45,369 nucleotides of DNA from a virus. Below are positions 5,278 through 14,772 of the stretch, in pieces. Under the pieces are notes generated by a model. It saw only the letters and a list, made by a program, of their open reading frames with translations. It was not told the origin of the DNA and did no database searches. Position 1 is the first letter of the stretch, and each line of letters starts with the position of its first letter. The position numbers and the translations under genes were made by a program. Location of the stretch: IMG/VR virus record IMGVR_UViG_3300032087_001935, positions 1 to 45,369 of that record. One strand, given 5' to 3'.

Positions 5278-6843
5278 ATGTTTCTAAAACAATCTACTAA
5301 CTCCCAGAATGTAATCATCGGGCCATTCTTAGATGATACAGACGGCAAGACTGCGGAAACTGGTCTTAGCATTGGTGTATCTGATGTTCGTCTTGGAAAG
5401 AATGGCGGGAACATTGTTGCTAAGAACAGCGGTGGTGCAACTCACGATGAGCTGGGTTTTTACCAGATAACCCTTGATTCTACAGACACATCTACCGTTG
5501 GTGAGCTTTTAATAGCCGTGCATATGACTGGTGCTTTGCCTGTTTTTAAGCATTGCTACGTGCTGGAAGAGGCGATTTACGATGCCATGTTTGGTGCCAG
5601 TGCTAGTGCTTTCGATAGTAATGCTAGGGTTGATGTAGCTAGTATCGAAGGTCTTGACGCTACTGACCAGATAAATGCTGCTTGTGATACTGCTTTATCT
5701 GACTATGACGCACCGACAAAAGCTGAGATGGATTCAGCTTTCAGTACGACCAATGGAAAGATAGATGTAGTAGACGGGATTGTTGATAATATTCTTTTGG
5801 ATACTGCTGAGATAGGTACTGCTGGGGCAGGTTTGACCGCAGTTCCTTGGAACAGTTCATGGGACGCTGAAGTGCAATCTGAGTGCAATGACGCTTTGGT
5901 GGCACTTGGACTAGACCATCTAGTGTCAGCATCGGTAGCTGGGTCGGATATAACCGACAACTCTATTGTTGCTAAGTTAGTATCCTCATCAGCTACAGCA
6001 GACTGGGATGACTTTGTAAATACGACTGACAGTTTACAGGCTATCCGAGATAGAGGTGATGCCGCTTGGACAACTGGAAGTGGTGGTGGAGGTGGTTCTG
6101 GGCCGACTGCTAGTGAGATTGCTGATGCTGTTTGGGATGAAGCTGCTAGTGGTCATAATACCGGCGGCACGTTTGGAAAGTATGTCAGGCAGCTTAAAGA
6201 AGGTATTATCAGCGTTGAGTCTGCTATTAATGACGCTTCTGCTACAACAACGTCTTTTGTCACTGACTTAACGGAAGCGACTGATGACCACTACAATGGT
6301 AAGACTCTTACTTTTATTAGTGGTAATTTAAGTAACCAATCCAGAGTAGTAAGTGATTACAACGGAACTACGAAAACATTAACGTTTGATGAGGCTTTTA
6401 CGGAAGCGCCTGCTGATAATGATGAATTTATTATCCTGACACCTCATTCTCACACTGTTACGGAAATTAAAGAGGCAGTCCGTACCGAAATGGATAGTAA
6501 TAGCACTAAGCTCGCAGACATTGTTGCAGATACTGCCGAAATAGGAACTGCGGGTGCTGGATTAACTGCTGTGCCTTGGAATAGTAGTTGGGATGCCGAG
6601 GTACAAAGCGAATGTGCTGACGCACTAACTGCCCATTGGGGGGCGGCTATGACAGAATCCTATGCTTCGGATAATGCAGCCGCTACCCCCGTGCAGATGC
6701 TGCACATGATTTATTGTGCAGTAAGTCAGTTTACGGTTAGTAGTACGACTATTACCGGATACCAGATAGATGGTAGCACTACCGCAATGACTTGGACTTT
6801 GGATGACGCAAGCAATCCGACAGAAAGAAAGCGAGCTACCTAA
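5278..6843 (+). CDS. repeat-containing structural/adhesion protein, 521 aa
   Basis: The N-terminal 100 residues (IIGPFLDDTDGKTAETGLSI through FKHCYVLEEAIYD) resemble BppU-like phage baseplate or fibre N-domains. The rest contains motifs of the VWDEAASGH and DTAEIGTAGAGLTAVPWNSS type that recur in phage tail and fibre proteins, plus a Gly-rich linker near residue 270. A 29-residue block occurs twice, identical in protein (residues 175-203 and 418-446). It probably forms a trimeric fibre or decoration. It ends one base into the next gene (TAATG). Confidence 0.65.
   Translation: MFLKQSTNSQNVIIGPFLDDTDGKTAETGLSIGVSDVRLGKNGGNIVAKNSGGATHDELGFYQITLDSTDTSTVGELLIAVHMTGALPVFKHCYVLEEAIYDAMFGASASAFDSNARVDVASIEGLDATDQINAACDTALSDYDAPTKAEMDSAFSTTNGKIDVVDGIVDNILLDTAEIGTAGAGLTAVPWNSSWDAEVQSECNDALVALGLDHLVSASVAGSDITDNSIVAKLVSSSATADWDDFVNTTDSLQAIRDRGDAAWTTGSGGGGGSGPTASEIADAVWDEAASGHNTGGTFGKYVRQLKEGIISVESAINDASATTTSFVTDLTEATDDHYNGKTLTFISGNLSNQSRVVSDYNGTTKTLTFDEAFTEAPADNDEFIILTPHSHTVTEIKEAVRTEMDSNSTKLADIVADTAEIGTAGAGLTAVPWNSSWDAEVQSECADALTAHWGAAMTESYASDNAAATPVQMLHMIYCAVSQFTVSSTTITGYQIDGSTTAMTWTLDDASNPTERKRAT
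5800..5886 (+). repeat. 29-codon repeat, copy A
   Basis: Encodes DTAEIGTAGAGLTAVPWNSS followed by WDAEVQSEC. The protein is identical to copy B (6529-6615), but 20 of 29 codons differ, all synonymously, including two Ser TCN/AGY switches. Confidence 0.9.
6529..6615 (+). repeat. 29-codon repeat, copy B
   Basis: Second copy of the same 29 residues in the 521-aa structural protein, 243 residues downstream of copy A, with almost fully divergent synonymous sites. Confidence 0.9.
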
Positions 6844-7262
6844 TGCCGATTAAAGACCTTATAGGGCCGGGGTTTGTCGGCGGTAATACAGTTGAGTTTA
6901 TTGTTACTAGGGGTATGGGTGCAGCAGCATCAACTGTTCACTACTACTTTGAATCGAATCACCTAATAGGGAATGTATCGGAAGCTGATAAGTTCAAAAA
7001 AGGTGTGGCTATTACTGGGTTTACAGTAGCTCTGGTAAATAAAAACAATGGCTCTGCTGTAACCAGTGGTACTCCAACTATAAAGATTACAAAGGATGGA
7101 GGAACTCAGGGTACGCTAAGTGGCTCCGCCACACACGAGGGAAACGGTCAGTGGTCGTTTAATCTAACGGCTACTGAGACAGATGCTTCTGTAATTGGGT
7201 TAATGATTACGCATACAAACGCAGTACCTGTGCAGAAAACCATAATAACTTGGGGGGAATAA
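6843..7262 (+). CDS. small beta-sandwich structural protein, 139 aa
   Basis: Residues about 55-135 (ITGFTVALVNKNNGSAV, ITKDGGTQGTLSG, EGNGQWSFNLTATE, GLMITHTNAVPV) are clearly homologous to the N-terminal domain of the adaptor-like protein at 15045 (VTGFTFGLVNKTTGAAL, ITKDGGTQASIAG, EGNGQYSVNLTAAE, GLLFTHTNAIPV). The first 50 residues are unique. It is probably a virion accessory or decoration module; no enzymatic motif. Start overlaps the upstream stop. Confidence 0.7.
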   Translation: MPIKDLIGPGFVGGNTVEFIVTRGMGAAASTVHYYFESNHLIGNVSEADKFKKGVAITGFTVALVNKNNGSAVTSGTPTIKITKDGGTQGTLSGSATHEGNGQWSFNLTATETDASVIGLMITHTNAVPVQKTIITWGE

Positions 7263-7846
7263 TGGCCAAGAAAAAGACAACTCGTCGCAAGCCGGGCTAT
7301 TCATTGTTTATGGATAGGCTGAAGGAGGAGGGGAAGTATCCTGAATGGAAGGTTTGGTATGACAAATACAAGGGGATGGGGGAGTCTGTTAAGGCTGCGA
7401 CTATGGCCGCTTGTAAAGAGATGGGGTACAAAGGTGCCGATTACGAAAGGCTCCGTGCTAAAGACGAGGTGTTTGAAAAAGAATATGAGGAGAGAAGACA
7501 TCGGGAGTCTATCGAGATACAGAGGGAACAGATAGACGTATTTAAGCAGCTAGCTGATTTCGACGTTGATAGCTCGGAACTGCCGGATGATGTTGCGTTT
7601 GTGTTTCACAATCTGCACAAGTGTAAGGGTGAGCAAGAAGAGTGGTTAATAAGTCCCGAGGAAGCACCATCTCCGGGGGCTTGGGCTATGCTTACGTGGG
7701 CTGTTGGTAATACCAGTAAATTTATGGAGCAAGTAATTAGAGAGCAGCTTAAAATCAACTCCCAAAAGGAAGTTGACACTTCAATGAGAGCAGTCGATGT
7801 GCAGATAGAACAAATTGAAGAAATGTTACGTGGTATTAAGCAATGA
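7262..7846 (+). CDS. terS: probable terminase small subunit, 194 aa
   Basis: The assignment rests on position directly before the large terminase (ATGA overlap), size and composition: a basic N-terminus (MAKKKTTRRKPGYS), a helical HTH-like segment (GESVKAATMAACKEMGYKG, then ADYERLRAKDEVFEKEYEER) and a long C-terminal helix (EVDTSMRAVDVQIEQIEEML) suitable for oligomerisation. Small terminase subunits recognise the phage packaging site and recruit the motor. The start ATG lies behind GGGGGG and overlaps the previous stop (TAATG). Confidence 0.6.
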   Translation: MAKKKTTRRKPGYSLFMDRLKEEGKYPEWKVWYDKYKGMGESVKAATMAACKEMGYKGADYERLRAKDEVFEKEYEERRHRESIEIQREQIDVFKQLADFDVDSSELPDDVAFVFHNLHKCKGEQEEWLISPEEAPSPGAWAMLTWAVGNTSKFMEQVIREQLKINSQKEVDTSMRAVDVQIEQIEEMLRGIKQ

Positions 7847-9672
7847 GCTTATACGAGCAAGTTCCCAAAAATTTGGTTGAAAACCTAGAATATAGAAAAG
7901 ATTTGTTGAAATGGGCTGATACCTCTGAACGACAACGGATTCTATGGACTGCCTGTAAGCACGACATATTGTTTTTTATTAATGCTTTTTGCTGGTTATA
8001 TGAGCCTAGAAGTAGCCGACTGGTAGGCACAACCAGCAACGTAATACCGTTTATTACGTATGACTATCAAGACGAAGCATTTACTGAAATGAATGAATCG
8101 TTGGGCATAAAAGATATAGGGGTGGAAAAGTCTCGTGACCTCGGTGCAACGTGGATGTTTCTTACTCTGTACTTCTACCATTGGATGTTTCATGACTTTA
8201 GTAGTTTTGGAATCATGTCTCGTACTGCCGACCTAGTAGATAAACCGGGTAAGAAAGATACGTTGATGTGGAAGCTAGACTTCCTGCTCAATGGAGATGG
8301 TGGAGTAGGAGGACTGCCCGGTTGGATGAAACCTGAGGTTTACAGAACTGTAATGCTTATGGAGAACAAGGCTAATGGTTCTACATTTGAAGGTGCAAGT
8401 ACGACAGAAGATGCTTTCCGTGGTGGTCGTAAGAAATCAATTGCCATAGATGAATTTGCCGCATTTCCTTCCGGCGATGACTACAAGTCTTTAGCTGCTG
8501 CACAACATGCTACTGATAGCCGTATCTTTGTGAGTACCCCAAAAGGAGCTGCTGGTGCTTACTATGATGTGATGCACACTCCGTCAAACATGCTTAAAAT
8601 TATCATGGACTGGAAGCAGCATCCAGATAGAAAAGTGGGCTTATACACTGGTAAAGATGGGAATCTGGAGATACTCGACAAGGACTATAAGTTCCCTGCA
8701 AGTTACGATTTTATACTAGACGGAAAAACTAGAAGTCCCTACTACGATAACGAATGCAAACGTCCGGGGGCTACGCCCCAGTCAATTGCTCAGGAGTTAG
8801 ACAGGGATTATGGTGGTTCCGAGTATCAAGTGTTTGGTAAAGAGCTGTATGAATCTGCTCAAGAAGATTTGCTTACTCCTTATACTCGTGGCGTTTTGTA
8901 TTATGATGGCGAAACCTTTGAACCCGACTTTCAAGAAACTGAAGACGGGCCGGTTAAAGTATGGTGTCACCGTGATGCAAGCGGAACGCCAGTTGCCACT
9001 GGCAATTATGTTATCGGTTGCGATGTTGCTGCCGGGCTTGGGGGGAGCTATAGCTCTAATTCTGTTGCTGTTGTGGTTGATAATGTTACGGGTCAGCAAG
9101 TGGCCGAGTTTGCTTCAAATACGATAAGGCCCGAAGAGTTTGCTGAACTGGTTGTTGCTATGTGTTACTGGTTCAATGAGGCTTATTTAGTATGGGAACA
9201 TAACGGTGCGCCGGGTGGTGCGTTCACAAGAAGAGTTGTTGATAGTGCTTATGGGAAGATATACTTCCGTGAAGTTGAGGGCAGAGCGTACAGGAAAAAG
9301 ACTCGCAATCCGGGGTTTTTTACTACCGACAAAAACAAACTCGCTCTTTTAGGAAGAATGGCTGGGGCTATACAATCTAAAGAGTATGTAGTACGCAGCA
9401 AAATCCTTTTGGATGAATGCCGACAATACGTTTATAAAGATGGAAAAGTTGTACATTCTCGTAGCGTTAAGACACAAGACGATTCGTCTAAAGGACAAGC
9501 GCATGGTGACCGTGTTATTGCTGCGGCGTTAGCGTGGTATGGTTGCGTAGACAGACCTCCAGAAAATAAAGCGGACGCTGAAGAGTTTGACCAGATACCG
9601 TATGGTAGTATGGCTTGGCGATTAAAAAAGTATGACGACAAATTAACTGCTAATATTAATGATGGGTGGTAA
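7843..9672 (+). CDS. terL: terminase large subunit (DNA-packaging ATPase/nuclease), 609 aa
   Basis: Motor of genome packaging. The ATPase half shows a terminase-type Walker A variant (EKSRDLGATW, residues 95-104), a Walker B SIAIDE with D203/E204, and the coupling motif STPKG (231-235). The RNase-H-like nuclease half shows D394 (GCDVAAG), E452 (WEHNG) and D556 (HGDRV), the expected acidic triad. Length is typical of large terminases. It sits between the probable small subunit and the portal, overlapping the former by four bases. The replacement of a classic GKS/T P-loop by RDLGAT is common in terminases. Confidence 0.95.
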   Translation: MSLYEQVPKNLVENLEYRKDLLKWADTSERQRILWTACKHDILFFINAFCWLYEPRSSRLVGTTSNVIPFITYDYQDEAFTEMNESLGIKDIGVEKSRDLGATWMFLTLYFYHWMFHDFSSFGIMSRTADLVDKPGKKDTLMWKLDFLLNGDGGVGGLPGWMKPEVYRTVMLMENKANGSTFEGASTTEDAFRGGRKKSIAIDEFAAFPSGDDYKSLAAAQHATDSRIFVSTPKGAAGAYYDVMHTPSNMLKIIMDWKQHPDRKVGLYTGKDGNLEILDKDYKFPASYDFILDGKTRSPYYDNECKRPGATPQSIAQELDRDYGGSEYQVFGKELYESAQEDLLTPYTRGVLYYDGETFEPDFQETEDGPVKVWCHRDASGTPVATGNYVIGCDVAAGLGGSYSSNSVAVVVDNVTGQQVAEFASNTIRPEEFAELVVAMCYWFNEAYLVWEHNGAPGGAFTRRVVDSAYGKIYFREVEGRAYRKKTRNPGFFTTDKNKLALLGRMAGAIQSKEYVVRSKILLDECRQYVYKDGKVVHSRSVKTQDDSSKGQAHGDRVIAAALAWYGCVDRPPENKADAEEFDQIPYGSMAWRLKKYDDKLTANINDGW

Positions 9673-9674
9673 AG

Positions 9675-11462
9675 ATGCAATTTAATACCGAAAGCCAGCG
9701 GAGCAAGATGCTAAAAGCAATCGAAGCATCTAATCGTGCGCTTCGTCCTTTTAGGGAAACACGAAAGAAGTTCATTAAAGATTACGCAGGTACGTATTAC
9801 GCTGAAGGTACAGAGCTTCAAAACGAGCGTGAAATCATAAGTAACCTTATGTACCAAGCGGCTGAAACTTACACAATGGCTCTGGCTGCTAATCGCCCTA
9901 GAATTCTAGTGACCTCGCAGTACCCCGAGCTAAACTGGTTTTCCTATCAGTTTCAGCAAGGAACAAACAATCTCATTAAAGAGATAAAGCTAGAACATGC
10001 TTTAAGGTCATGTGTTCTTGAAGCGTTTTTTACTTTGGGTGTAATGAAAGTGTACACTGCTGATGCCGGGCTTGTTGAGCTTAAAGGTGAAGATGAATGG
10101 CTAGACCCCGGTAAGCCTTTTGCTGAGTGTATATCATTTGACGATTTCTTGTATGACACAGCCTCTCCTACGTGGAGCAAGAAAAGATTTGCTCTTAATA
10201 AATACAGGATGAGCATAGATAAGTTTAAGGGGGAGCCTTCATTTAACCCTAAGGTGGTAAAGAAGGTTCTAGGCAATTACGACTACAAATCGCAGCATGA
10301 TTTTGAGGGCGAGCATCCTGTTCGCAACATGAATAATGCAAATGAAGGCGATGATTTTAAGCCTAATATACAACTAATGGACATCTGGCTTCCAAGCGAA
10401 AACAGAGTCTTGACCATGTGTGCAGGAAAGAACATGGAACCACTTCGTGTTGTGGATTGGGATGGCCCGGAAAATGGCCCGTTTCACATACTCAATCTTG
10501 CCGCTGAAGTACCAGACCAGATTCTTGGTGTGTCTCCAGCCATGAATCTAAAACCATTGTTTGATATTGTTAATGGCTTATTGAGAAAACAAAAAAGACA
10601 GGCACAGCGACAGAAGGATATTCCTTTCTATCAAGCTGGAAGTCATGACGATGCCCGAAGATTGCAACGTGCCGATGATGGCGAATGGGTTCAGGTTAAT
10701 AATCCAGAGTCCGTTAATGTGTTAAAGATGGGTGGCGTAGACCAAGGGAACATGTCATTTAACTACTCAATGCAAGAATTGTTTGACCGCATGGCAGGTA
10801 ACTTGCAGGCCATGGCTGGGCTTGGCCCATCTGCTGATACGGCAACTCAAGACAAGTTAATTCATGGTGCTGTCTCTAAACGTGAAGCAAATATGCAGTA
10901 TCGTGTAGTGGCATTTACCGAACAGATTTGTTCAGATTTGGGTCAGTTGTTATGGAATGACCCGTTTGCAGAGATGCCTGAACAACGAGAGATTAACAGT
11001 TACAAGTTTGATGTAAGCTGGACACCAGAGTTGCGCGAAGGGAATTTCCTTCAGTACAATTTTGCTGTCGAGCCTTTTTCGATGGCTTATAAATCTCCTT
11101 CGGAAAGAATTAACAACATCAACATGTTTGTGCAGCAAATGGTAATGCCTTTAATGCCAAACATTCAAGAAATGGGCGGTATGCTAGATGCTCAAGAATT
11201 GGTTGAATTGTATGCCGAACTGATGGACTTACCTCGACTGAAAGATATTATTAAGTTCCAAGAACCTAAAGAATACAGGCCAATGCCTAATCCAGCAGAA
11301 CCACCGCAAAAACCACAAGTCACTGTTCGTGAAAACATACGGCGTAGTGTTCCAACCGGCGGGACTTCTGGAGCAAGGGCAAATGTAATGCAACAAGTTC
11401 TAGCTGGAAGTCAGCCGACTGACCAGCAAGTTAATATGATGGGGCGACAGCCCGCAGGTTAA
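9675..11462 (+). CDS. portal protein, 595 aa
   Basis: Position directly after the terminase and length around 600 aa fit the dodecameric portal that forms the packaging vertex. Visible features are a helical N-terminus, a segment with EREIISNLMYQAAETYTMAL, a beta-rich central part, and a long helix-loop (KPLFDIVNGLLRKQKRQAQR) like the portal stem/tunnel region. The C-terminus is Pro/Gln-rich and disordered. ATG at 9675 is preferred; an in-frame GTG at 9666 inside the terminase end is possible. Confidence 0.9.
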   Translation: MQFNTESQRSKMLKAIEASNRALRPFRETRKKFIKDYAGTYYAEGTELQNEREIISNLMYQAAETYTMALAANRPRILVTSQYPELNWFSYQFQQGTNNLIKEIKLEHALRSCVLEAFFTLGVMKVYTADAGLVELKGEDEWLDPGKPFAECISFDDFLYDTASPTWSKKRFALNKYRMSIDKFKGEPSFNPKVVKKVLGNYDYKSQHDFEGEHPVRNMNNANEGDDFKPNIQLMDIWLPSENRVLTMCAGKNMEPLRVVDWDGPENGPFHILNLAAEVPDQILGVSPAMNLKPLFDIVNGLLRKQKRQAQRQKDIPFYQAGSHDDARRLQRADDGEWVQVNNPESVNVLKMGGVDQGNMSFNYSMQELFDRMAGNLQAMAGLGPSADTATQDKLIHGAVSKREANMQYRVVAFTEQICSDLGQLLWNDPFAEMPEQREINSYKFDVSWTPELREGNFLQYNFAVEPFSMAYKSPSERINNINMFVQQMVMPLMPNIQEMGGMLDAQELVELYAELMDLPRLKDIIKFQEPKEYRPMPNPAEPPQKPQVTVRENIRRSVPTGGTSGARANVMQQVLAGSQPTDQQVNMMGRQPAG

Positions 11463-11473
11463 AGGAGATTAAA

Positions 11474-11581
11474 ATGCCTAAGGTAGGTGGAAAAAAGTTT
11501 TCGTATACTAAAAAAGGCAAAGCCGCTGCTAAACGGTATGCTAAAAAGAGTGGAAAAAAAGTCAGGAGTAAGAAATACTAA
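11474..11581 (+). CDS. small basic phage protein, 35 aa
   Basis: ATG at 11474 follows AAAGGAG by seven bases. The product begins MPKVGGKKFSYTKKGKAAAK and is about 40% Lys/Arg. Tiny proteins with this MPKVGGKKF-Y-KKG pattern are found right after the portal gene in many environmental podovirus genomes as I know them; function unknown, perhaps a DNA- or virion-associated basic peptide. Its stop overlaps the next start (TAATG). It is too short for many gene callers. Confidence 0.8.
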   Translation: MPKVGGKKFSYTKKGKAAAKRYAKKSGKKVRSKKY

Positions 11582-11922
11582 TGGCTAAAAAGAAATATTA
11601 TTACCGTAATAAAGACGGTGTTCTCGATTGGCATGATACGCCTGCACCAAAATTTGGTGAAGAGAACAAGAAAAAAGTGGACAGGAACTTCGGTGCCAAT
11701 GGATGGTCTTCGGGCTTGTCTAGTGTGGCAGCGTCAGTCCATTCCAGTCAAACCGATGAGTTTAGGCAAGATGCCAAAGACCACGGTTTTACTGGGGTGG
11801 ATTTCAAAAGCGATGGAACGGCTGTTTTTTCCAGCAGGAAAGAACGAGCTAAATATTTAGCACACCGAGGGTTATACGACCGTGATGCTGGTTATGGTGA
11901 CGGTACGCCTCGGAGTTTTTAG
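11581..11922 (+). CDS. hypothetical protein, 113 aa
   Basis: Unrecognised, between portal and scaffold. It starts MAKKKYYYRNKDGVLDWHDT, is basic at the N-terminus and Gly/Asp/Arg-rich at the C-terminus (YDRDAGYGDGTPRSF). Likely a small virion or assembly protein. Coupled to the upstream 35-aa gene by a one-base overlap. Confidence 0.75.
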   Translation: MAKKKYYYRNKDGVLDWHDTPAPKFGEENKKKVDRNFGANGWSSGLSSVAASVHSSQTDEFRQDAKDHGFTGVDFKSDGTAVFSSRKERAKYLAHRGLYDRDAGYGDGTPRSF

Positions 11923-11931
11923 GAGGGGATT

Positions 11932-12903
11932 ATGAGCGAAGAAGATGACGTAGTTGAATTAACTGATGAAGATATGGCAGTTATCGAGGATGTAAATGAG
12001 TCTTACAGTACAGAAGAAACTTCACAGGAAGTAGAATCTGATATTGTAGAACCTGATGTAACATCAGAAGATGAATACAGTGACGTTGAAGAATCCGTTA
12101 CTGAACAACCTAGTTCTGTCGGTTACAGCCGGGAGCATCTAGATGAAGCAGCACGATACCATGGACTAGACCCGACCAAGTTTAGTTCAGACGAAGCTCT
12201 TGTTAATTCACTTGAAGCTATTGGTCAGCAACAAGTGCAATTGCAAGAATGGAATCAGTGGTACCAGCAGCAACAACAAGAACCAGAGCAATACGATGAA
12301 AGCTCTGAAGAATCGACATTTAGAGTAAATCTAGATGAAGATTACGATGAAGGTTTAAGGAATGCTATTGATGATGTAGCCGCAAGAATGCAGCAGCATT
12401 ACGATTCGCATATTCAAAATCTTTACGATACTGTCCAAGGGCAGCAATATTACGTCAGTCAATTACAGCAGCAAGAACATGCACAGCAGGTTAATGGACA
12501 TATAGATGTGTTCAATCAATCTATTCAAAAGCTGGGTGAAAGTTCTTTGTTTGGTGATGGCGATTACATGGCTTTAGAAGCTGGTAGTCAGGAAGCACAA
12601 AACATGGAAGCTGTATATGATAGGGCTACTGTTATTGCCACTGGATACCAAGCACAGGGTGTTGAGGTTCCTCCAATGGATGAATTGGTGGAGCAAGCAT
12701 ACGCTTCTGTATTTAGTAATGAAATTCAACAATTAGCACAAAGGAGAGCCAACGACCGAGTTCGCAAAGCATCTGCTAGGCGATTAGGTTCAGCAGCTTC
12801 CGTGTCGTCAGAAACTATGCCTATGAGCGTTGATGACCCACTGGAAAACCCTGTCCTCAAAGAATTTTATGAAAATGCTATGAGGGAAAATGGCACTCTT
12901 TGA
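11932..12903 (+). CDS. capsid scaffolding protein, 323 aa
   Basis: Assigned by position immediately before the major capsid gene and by composition. The N-terminal 75 residues are extremely acidic, followed by Gln-rich helical stretches (YYVSQLQQQEHAQQ) and a basic C-terminal helix (RRANDRVRKASARRLGSA) that would bind the inner face of the capsid protein, as in other phage scaffolds. It would be lost or ejected on capsid maturation. Good ribosome site (AGGAGGGGATT). Confidence 0.85.
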   Translation: MSEEDDVVELTDEDMAVIEDVNESYSTEETSQEVESDIVEPDVTSEDEYSDVEESVTEQPSSVGYSREHLDEAARYHGLDPTKFSSDEALVNSLEAIGQQQVQLQEWNQWYQQQQQEPEQYDESSEESTFRVNLDEDYDEGLRNAIDDVAARMQQHYDSHIQNLYDTVQGQQYYVSQLQQQEHAQQVNGHIDVFNQSIQKLGESSLFGDGDYMALEAGSQEAQNMEAVYDRATVIATGYQAQGVEVPPMDELVEQAYASVFSNEIQQLAQRRANDRVRKASARRLGSAASVSSETMPMSVDDPLENPVLKEFYENAMRENGTL

Positions 12904-12925
12904 TATTTAATAAGGAAATCGAGGT

Positions 12926-13984
12926 ATGGCTTTATTACCAGACCAGCTCGATGACTTCGTAAATCTTACTCTTGACCAGTTCAAGAAAAAGAAGTGGATT
13001 GACTTGTCTCTTGACCAGCAACACCACATTTTTGCACAGAAGTTTTTGAGTGGAAAAACCCGAGAGCCGGTAAACGGTGGTGTTCAGTTGAACTGGAAAG
13101 TTCAAACTAGCAATACTGGAACGGCTAAATTTAGCGAACTGTATAGCGTAGATGCTACTGCTGTCAAAGATTTGACAACTGAAGCAAAGCAGCAGTGGAC
13201 TAAAAGTACGGTCAACTTTAGCTACGATGTAGACGAAGATGCAATGCAATCTGACCGTGAAACTATTATTCGTGAACTCCAAGTTCGTGAACACTCGATG
13301 TACAACGACTGGTTCGAGTTGATGGAAGAAGCTCTTTGGAGCGCACCTTCATCTTCAAGCCAATCTCCTCGTCGTCCATCTGGTATTCCTTTCTGGATTC
13401 AGAAGTCTGCAACAACACCTGCTGGTGGATTTACTGGTGGAGACCCATCTGGGTTCTCATCTGGAGCTGGTGGCATTTCTGTAGCAGATGTACCAAACTG
13501 GAGAAACTGGTCGTTTAATTACACCAGTGCTGGTTCACGAGATGACTTAGTAGAGAAAGCACGTAAAGCGTGTGAGTTTACTCAGTTTATGGCTCCTAAA
13601 CAGTACGCTGAACTAGGCGGTGGAAAGTCTGATTCCGATTGGGCGTTCTACACAACCTACAACGTGCAGTCGAGTTTGGAAAAGCTACTTGAGTCCCGCA
13701 ATGACAACCTCGGTGTTGACCTTGCCAAGTATGCTGGTTCTGTAACCCTGAAGGGCAATCCAGTTATCTGGGTTCCTTACCTTCAGAACAACGACAGTTC
13801 CAATCCGTTCTACGGAGTCAATCACCGTGTATTCAAATGGTTCTTCAAGCAAGGCCGTGAAATGCTTCGCCACGCTCCTAAGGAAGCAGCAAAGCAGCAC
13901 ACTGTCCGTGAAGTCCATATGGACACATGGGGTAACTTTGTATGTTACAACCGCCGTAAACTCTTTGTTGGCTACCAAGCCTAA
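12926..13984 (+). CDS. major capsid protein, 352 aa
   Basis: Position after the scaffold, size, and a soluble mixed alpha/beta composition fit an HK97-fold capsid subunit. The C-terminal third (VFKWFFKQGREMLRHAPKEA; HTVREVHMDTWGNFVCYNRR) resembles the conserved end of capsid proteins from P22-like and related podoviruses. A Gly/Ser-rich stretch at about 160-180 could be a surface loop. The next gene has an independent strong ribosome site (AAAGGAG), fitting high expression. Confidence 0.88.
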   Translation: MALLPDQLDDFVNLTLDQFKKKKWIDLSLDQQHHIFAQKFLSGKTREPVNGGVQLNWKVQTSNTGTAKFSELYSVDATAVKDLTTEAKQQWTKSTVNFSYDVDEDAMQSDRETIIRELQVREHSMYNDWFELMEEALWSAPSSSSQSPRRPSGIPFWIQKSATTPAGGFTGGDPSGFSSGAGGISVADVPNWRNWSFNYTSAGSRDDLVEKARKACEFTQFMAPKQYAELGGGKSDSDWAFYTTYNVQSSLEKLLESRNDNLGVDLAKYAGSVTLKGNPVIWVPYLQNNDSSNPFYGVNHRVFKWFFKQGREMLRHAPKEAAKQHTVREVHMDTWGNFVCYNRRKLFVGYQA

Positions 13985-14009
13985 TTGACTCAGAAAGGAG
14001 TTTATAACG

Positions 14010-14762
14010 ATGGGTGATTTATACCTTAAACCGCAACGAGGGGTAGGCAAGGAATTGCGCGGCCTCTCCCCAAACATCTTCGCACAGGCTCCGTTGGCTG
14101 AATTAGCAGTCGGTGGAATCAGCGAAGGGTTTGGAATCTTGGATGACTTCTTGTCATTCAATGACGAATCTCCTTGGATTGCAACTCAAGCAACTGCTGG
14201 TACTGCTACATTAGCAGATGCCAAAGGTGGTGTACTTGAGTTGGATAGTGCTTCAAGCACTAACCACCAAGGTATTCAAATTCAGTATGGTGGAGCAACA
14301 GGTGCAGCAGCGTTTGTACCTAACGCAAGTGCTAAGATTTATTTTGAAGCACGCATCAAGCTGGACGACATCGGGTCAACTACTGTTCAAGCATTTGTCG
14401 GACTTTCAGATGTTGACACTGGCATTATTGCTAGTGGTGCAAACGCATCTGATAATCATATCGGCTTTGAAATGATTAACAGTACAGCACTTGACCTCAA
14501 GAGCGAAAAGGCTGGAAGCCGAAGTGCTTCAGGGTCTGCTGGAACTCTTGTGGATGGAACGTATGTAAAAGTTGGCTTTATTGTTGATGGAGTAAGTAAA
14601 ATTACTCCTTACGTCAACGGAAAAGCTGGAACAGCTATTACTACTAACATTCCAGTTGTTGCTTTAACACCTAGTATTGTTTGCCAATCGGCTGGAACAA
14701 CTGACCCAATCATGTCTGTTGACTGGGTTGCTTGCTATCAAGTTGAGCAGGTTGACAATTAA
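14010..14762 (+). CDS. head decoration or fibre-like protein (jelly-roll), 250 aa
   Basis: After a 45-residue N-terminal segment, the rest reads as a concanavalin/LamG-like beta sandwich: DDFLSFNDESPWIATQAT, SAKIYFEARIKLDDIGSTTV, AFVGLSD, LVDGTYVKVGFIVDGVSKI, YVNGKAGTAI, SVDWVACYQ. Such domains after the capsid gene are typical of decoration proteins of marine phages. A strong hairpin terminator follows, so it probably shares the capsid transcript. Confidence 0.7.
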   Translation: MGDLYLKPQRGVGKELRGLSPNIFAQAPLAELAVGGISEGFGILDDFLSFNDESPWIATQATAGTATLADAKGGVLELDSASSTNHQGIQIQYGGATGAAAFVPNASAKIYFEARIKLDDIGSTTVQAFVGLSDVDTGIIASGANASDNHIGFEMINSTALDLKSEKAGSRSASGSAGTLVDGTYVKVGFIVDGVSKITPYVNGKAGTAITTNIPVVALTPSIVCQSAGTTDPIMSVDWVACYQVEQVDN

Positions 14763-14772
14763 TTGTTAGTCT

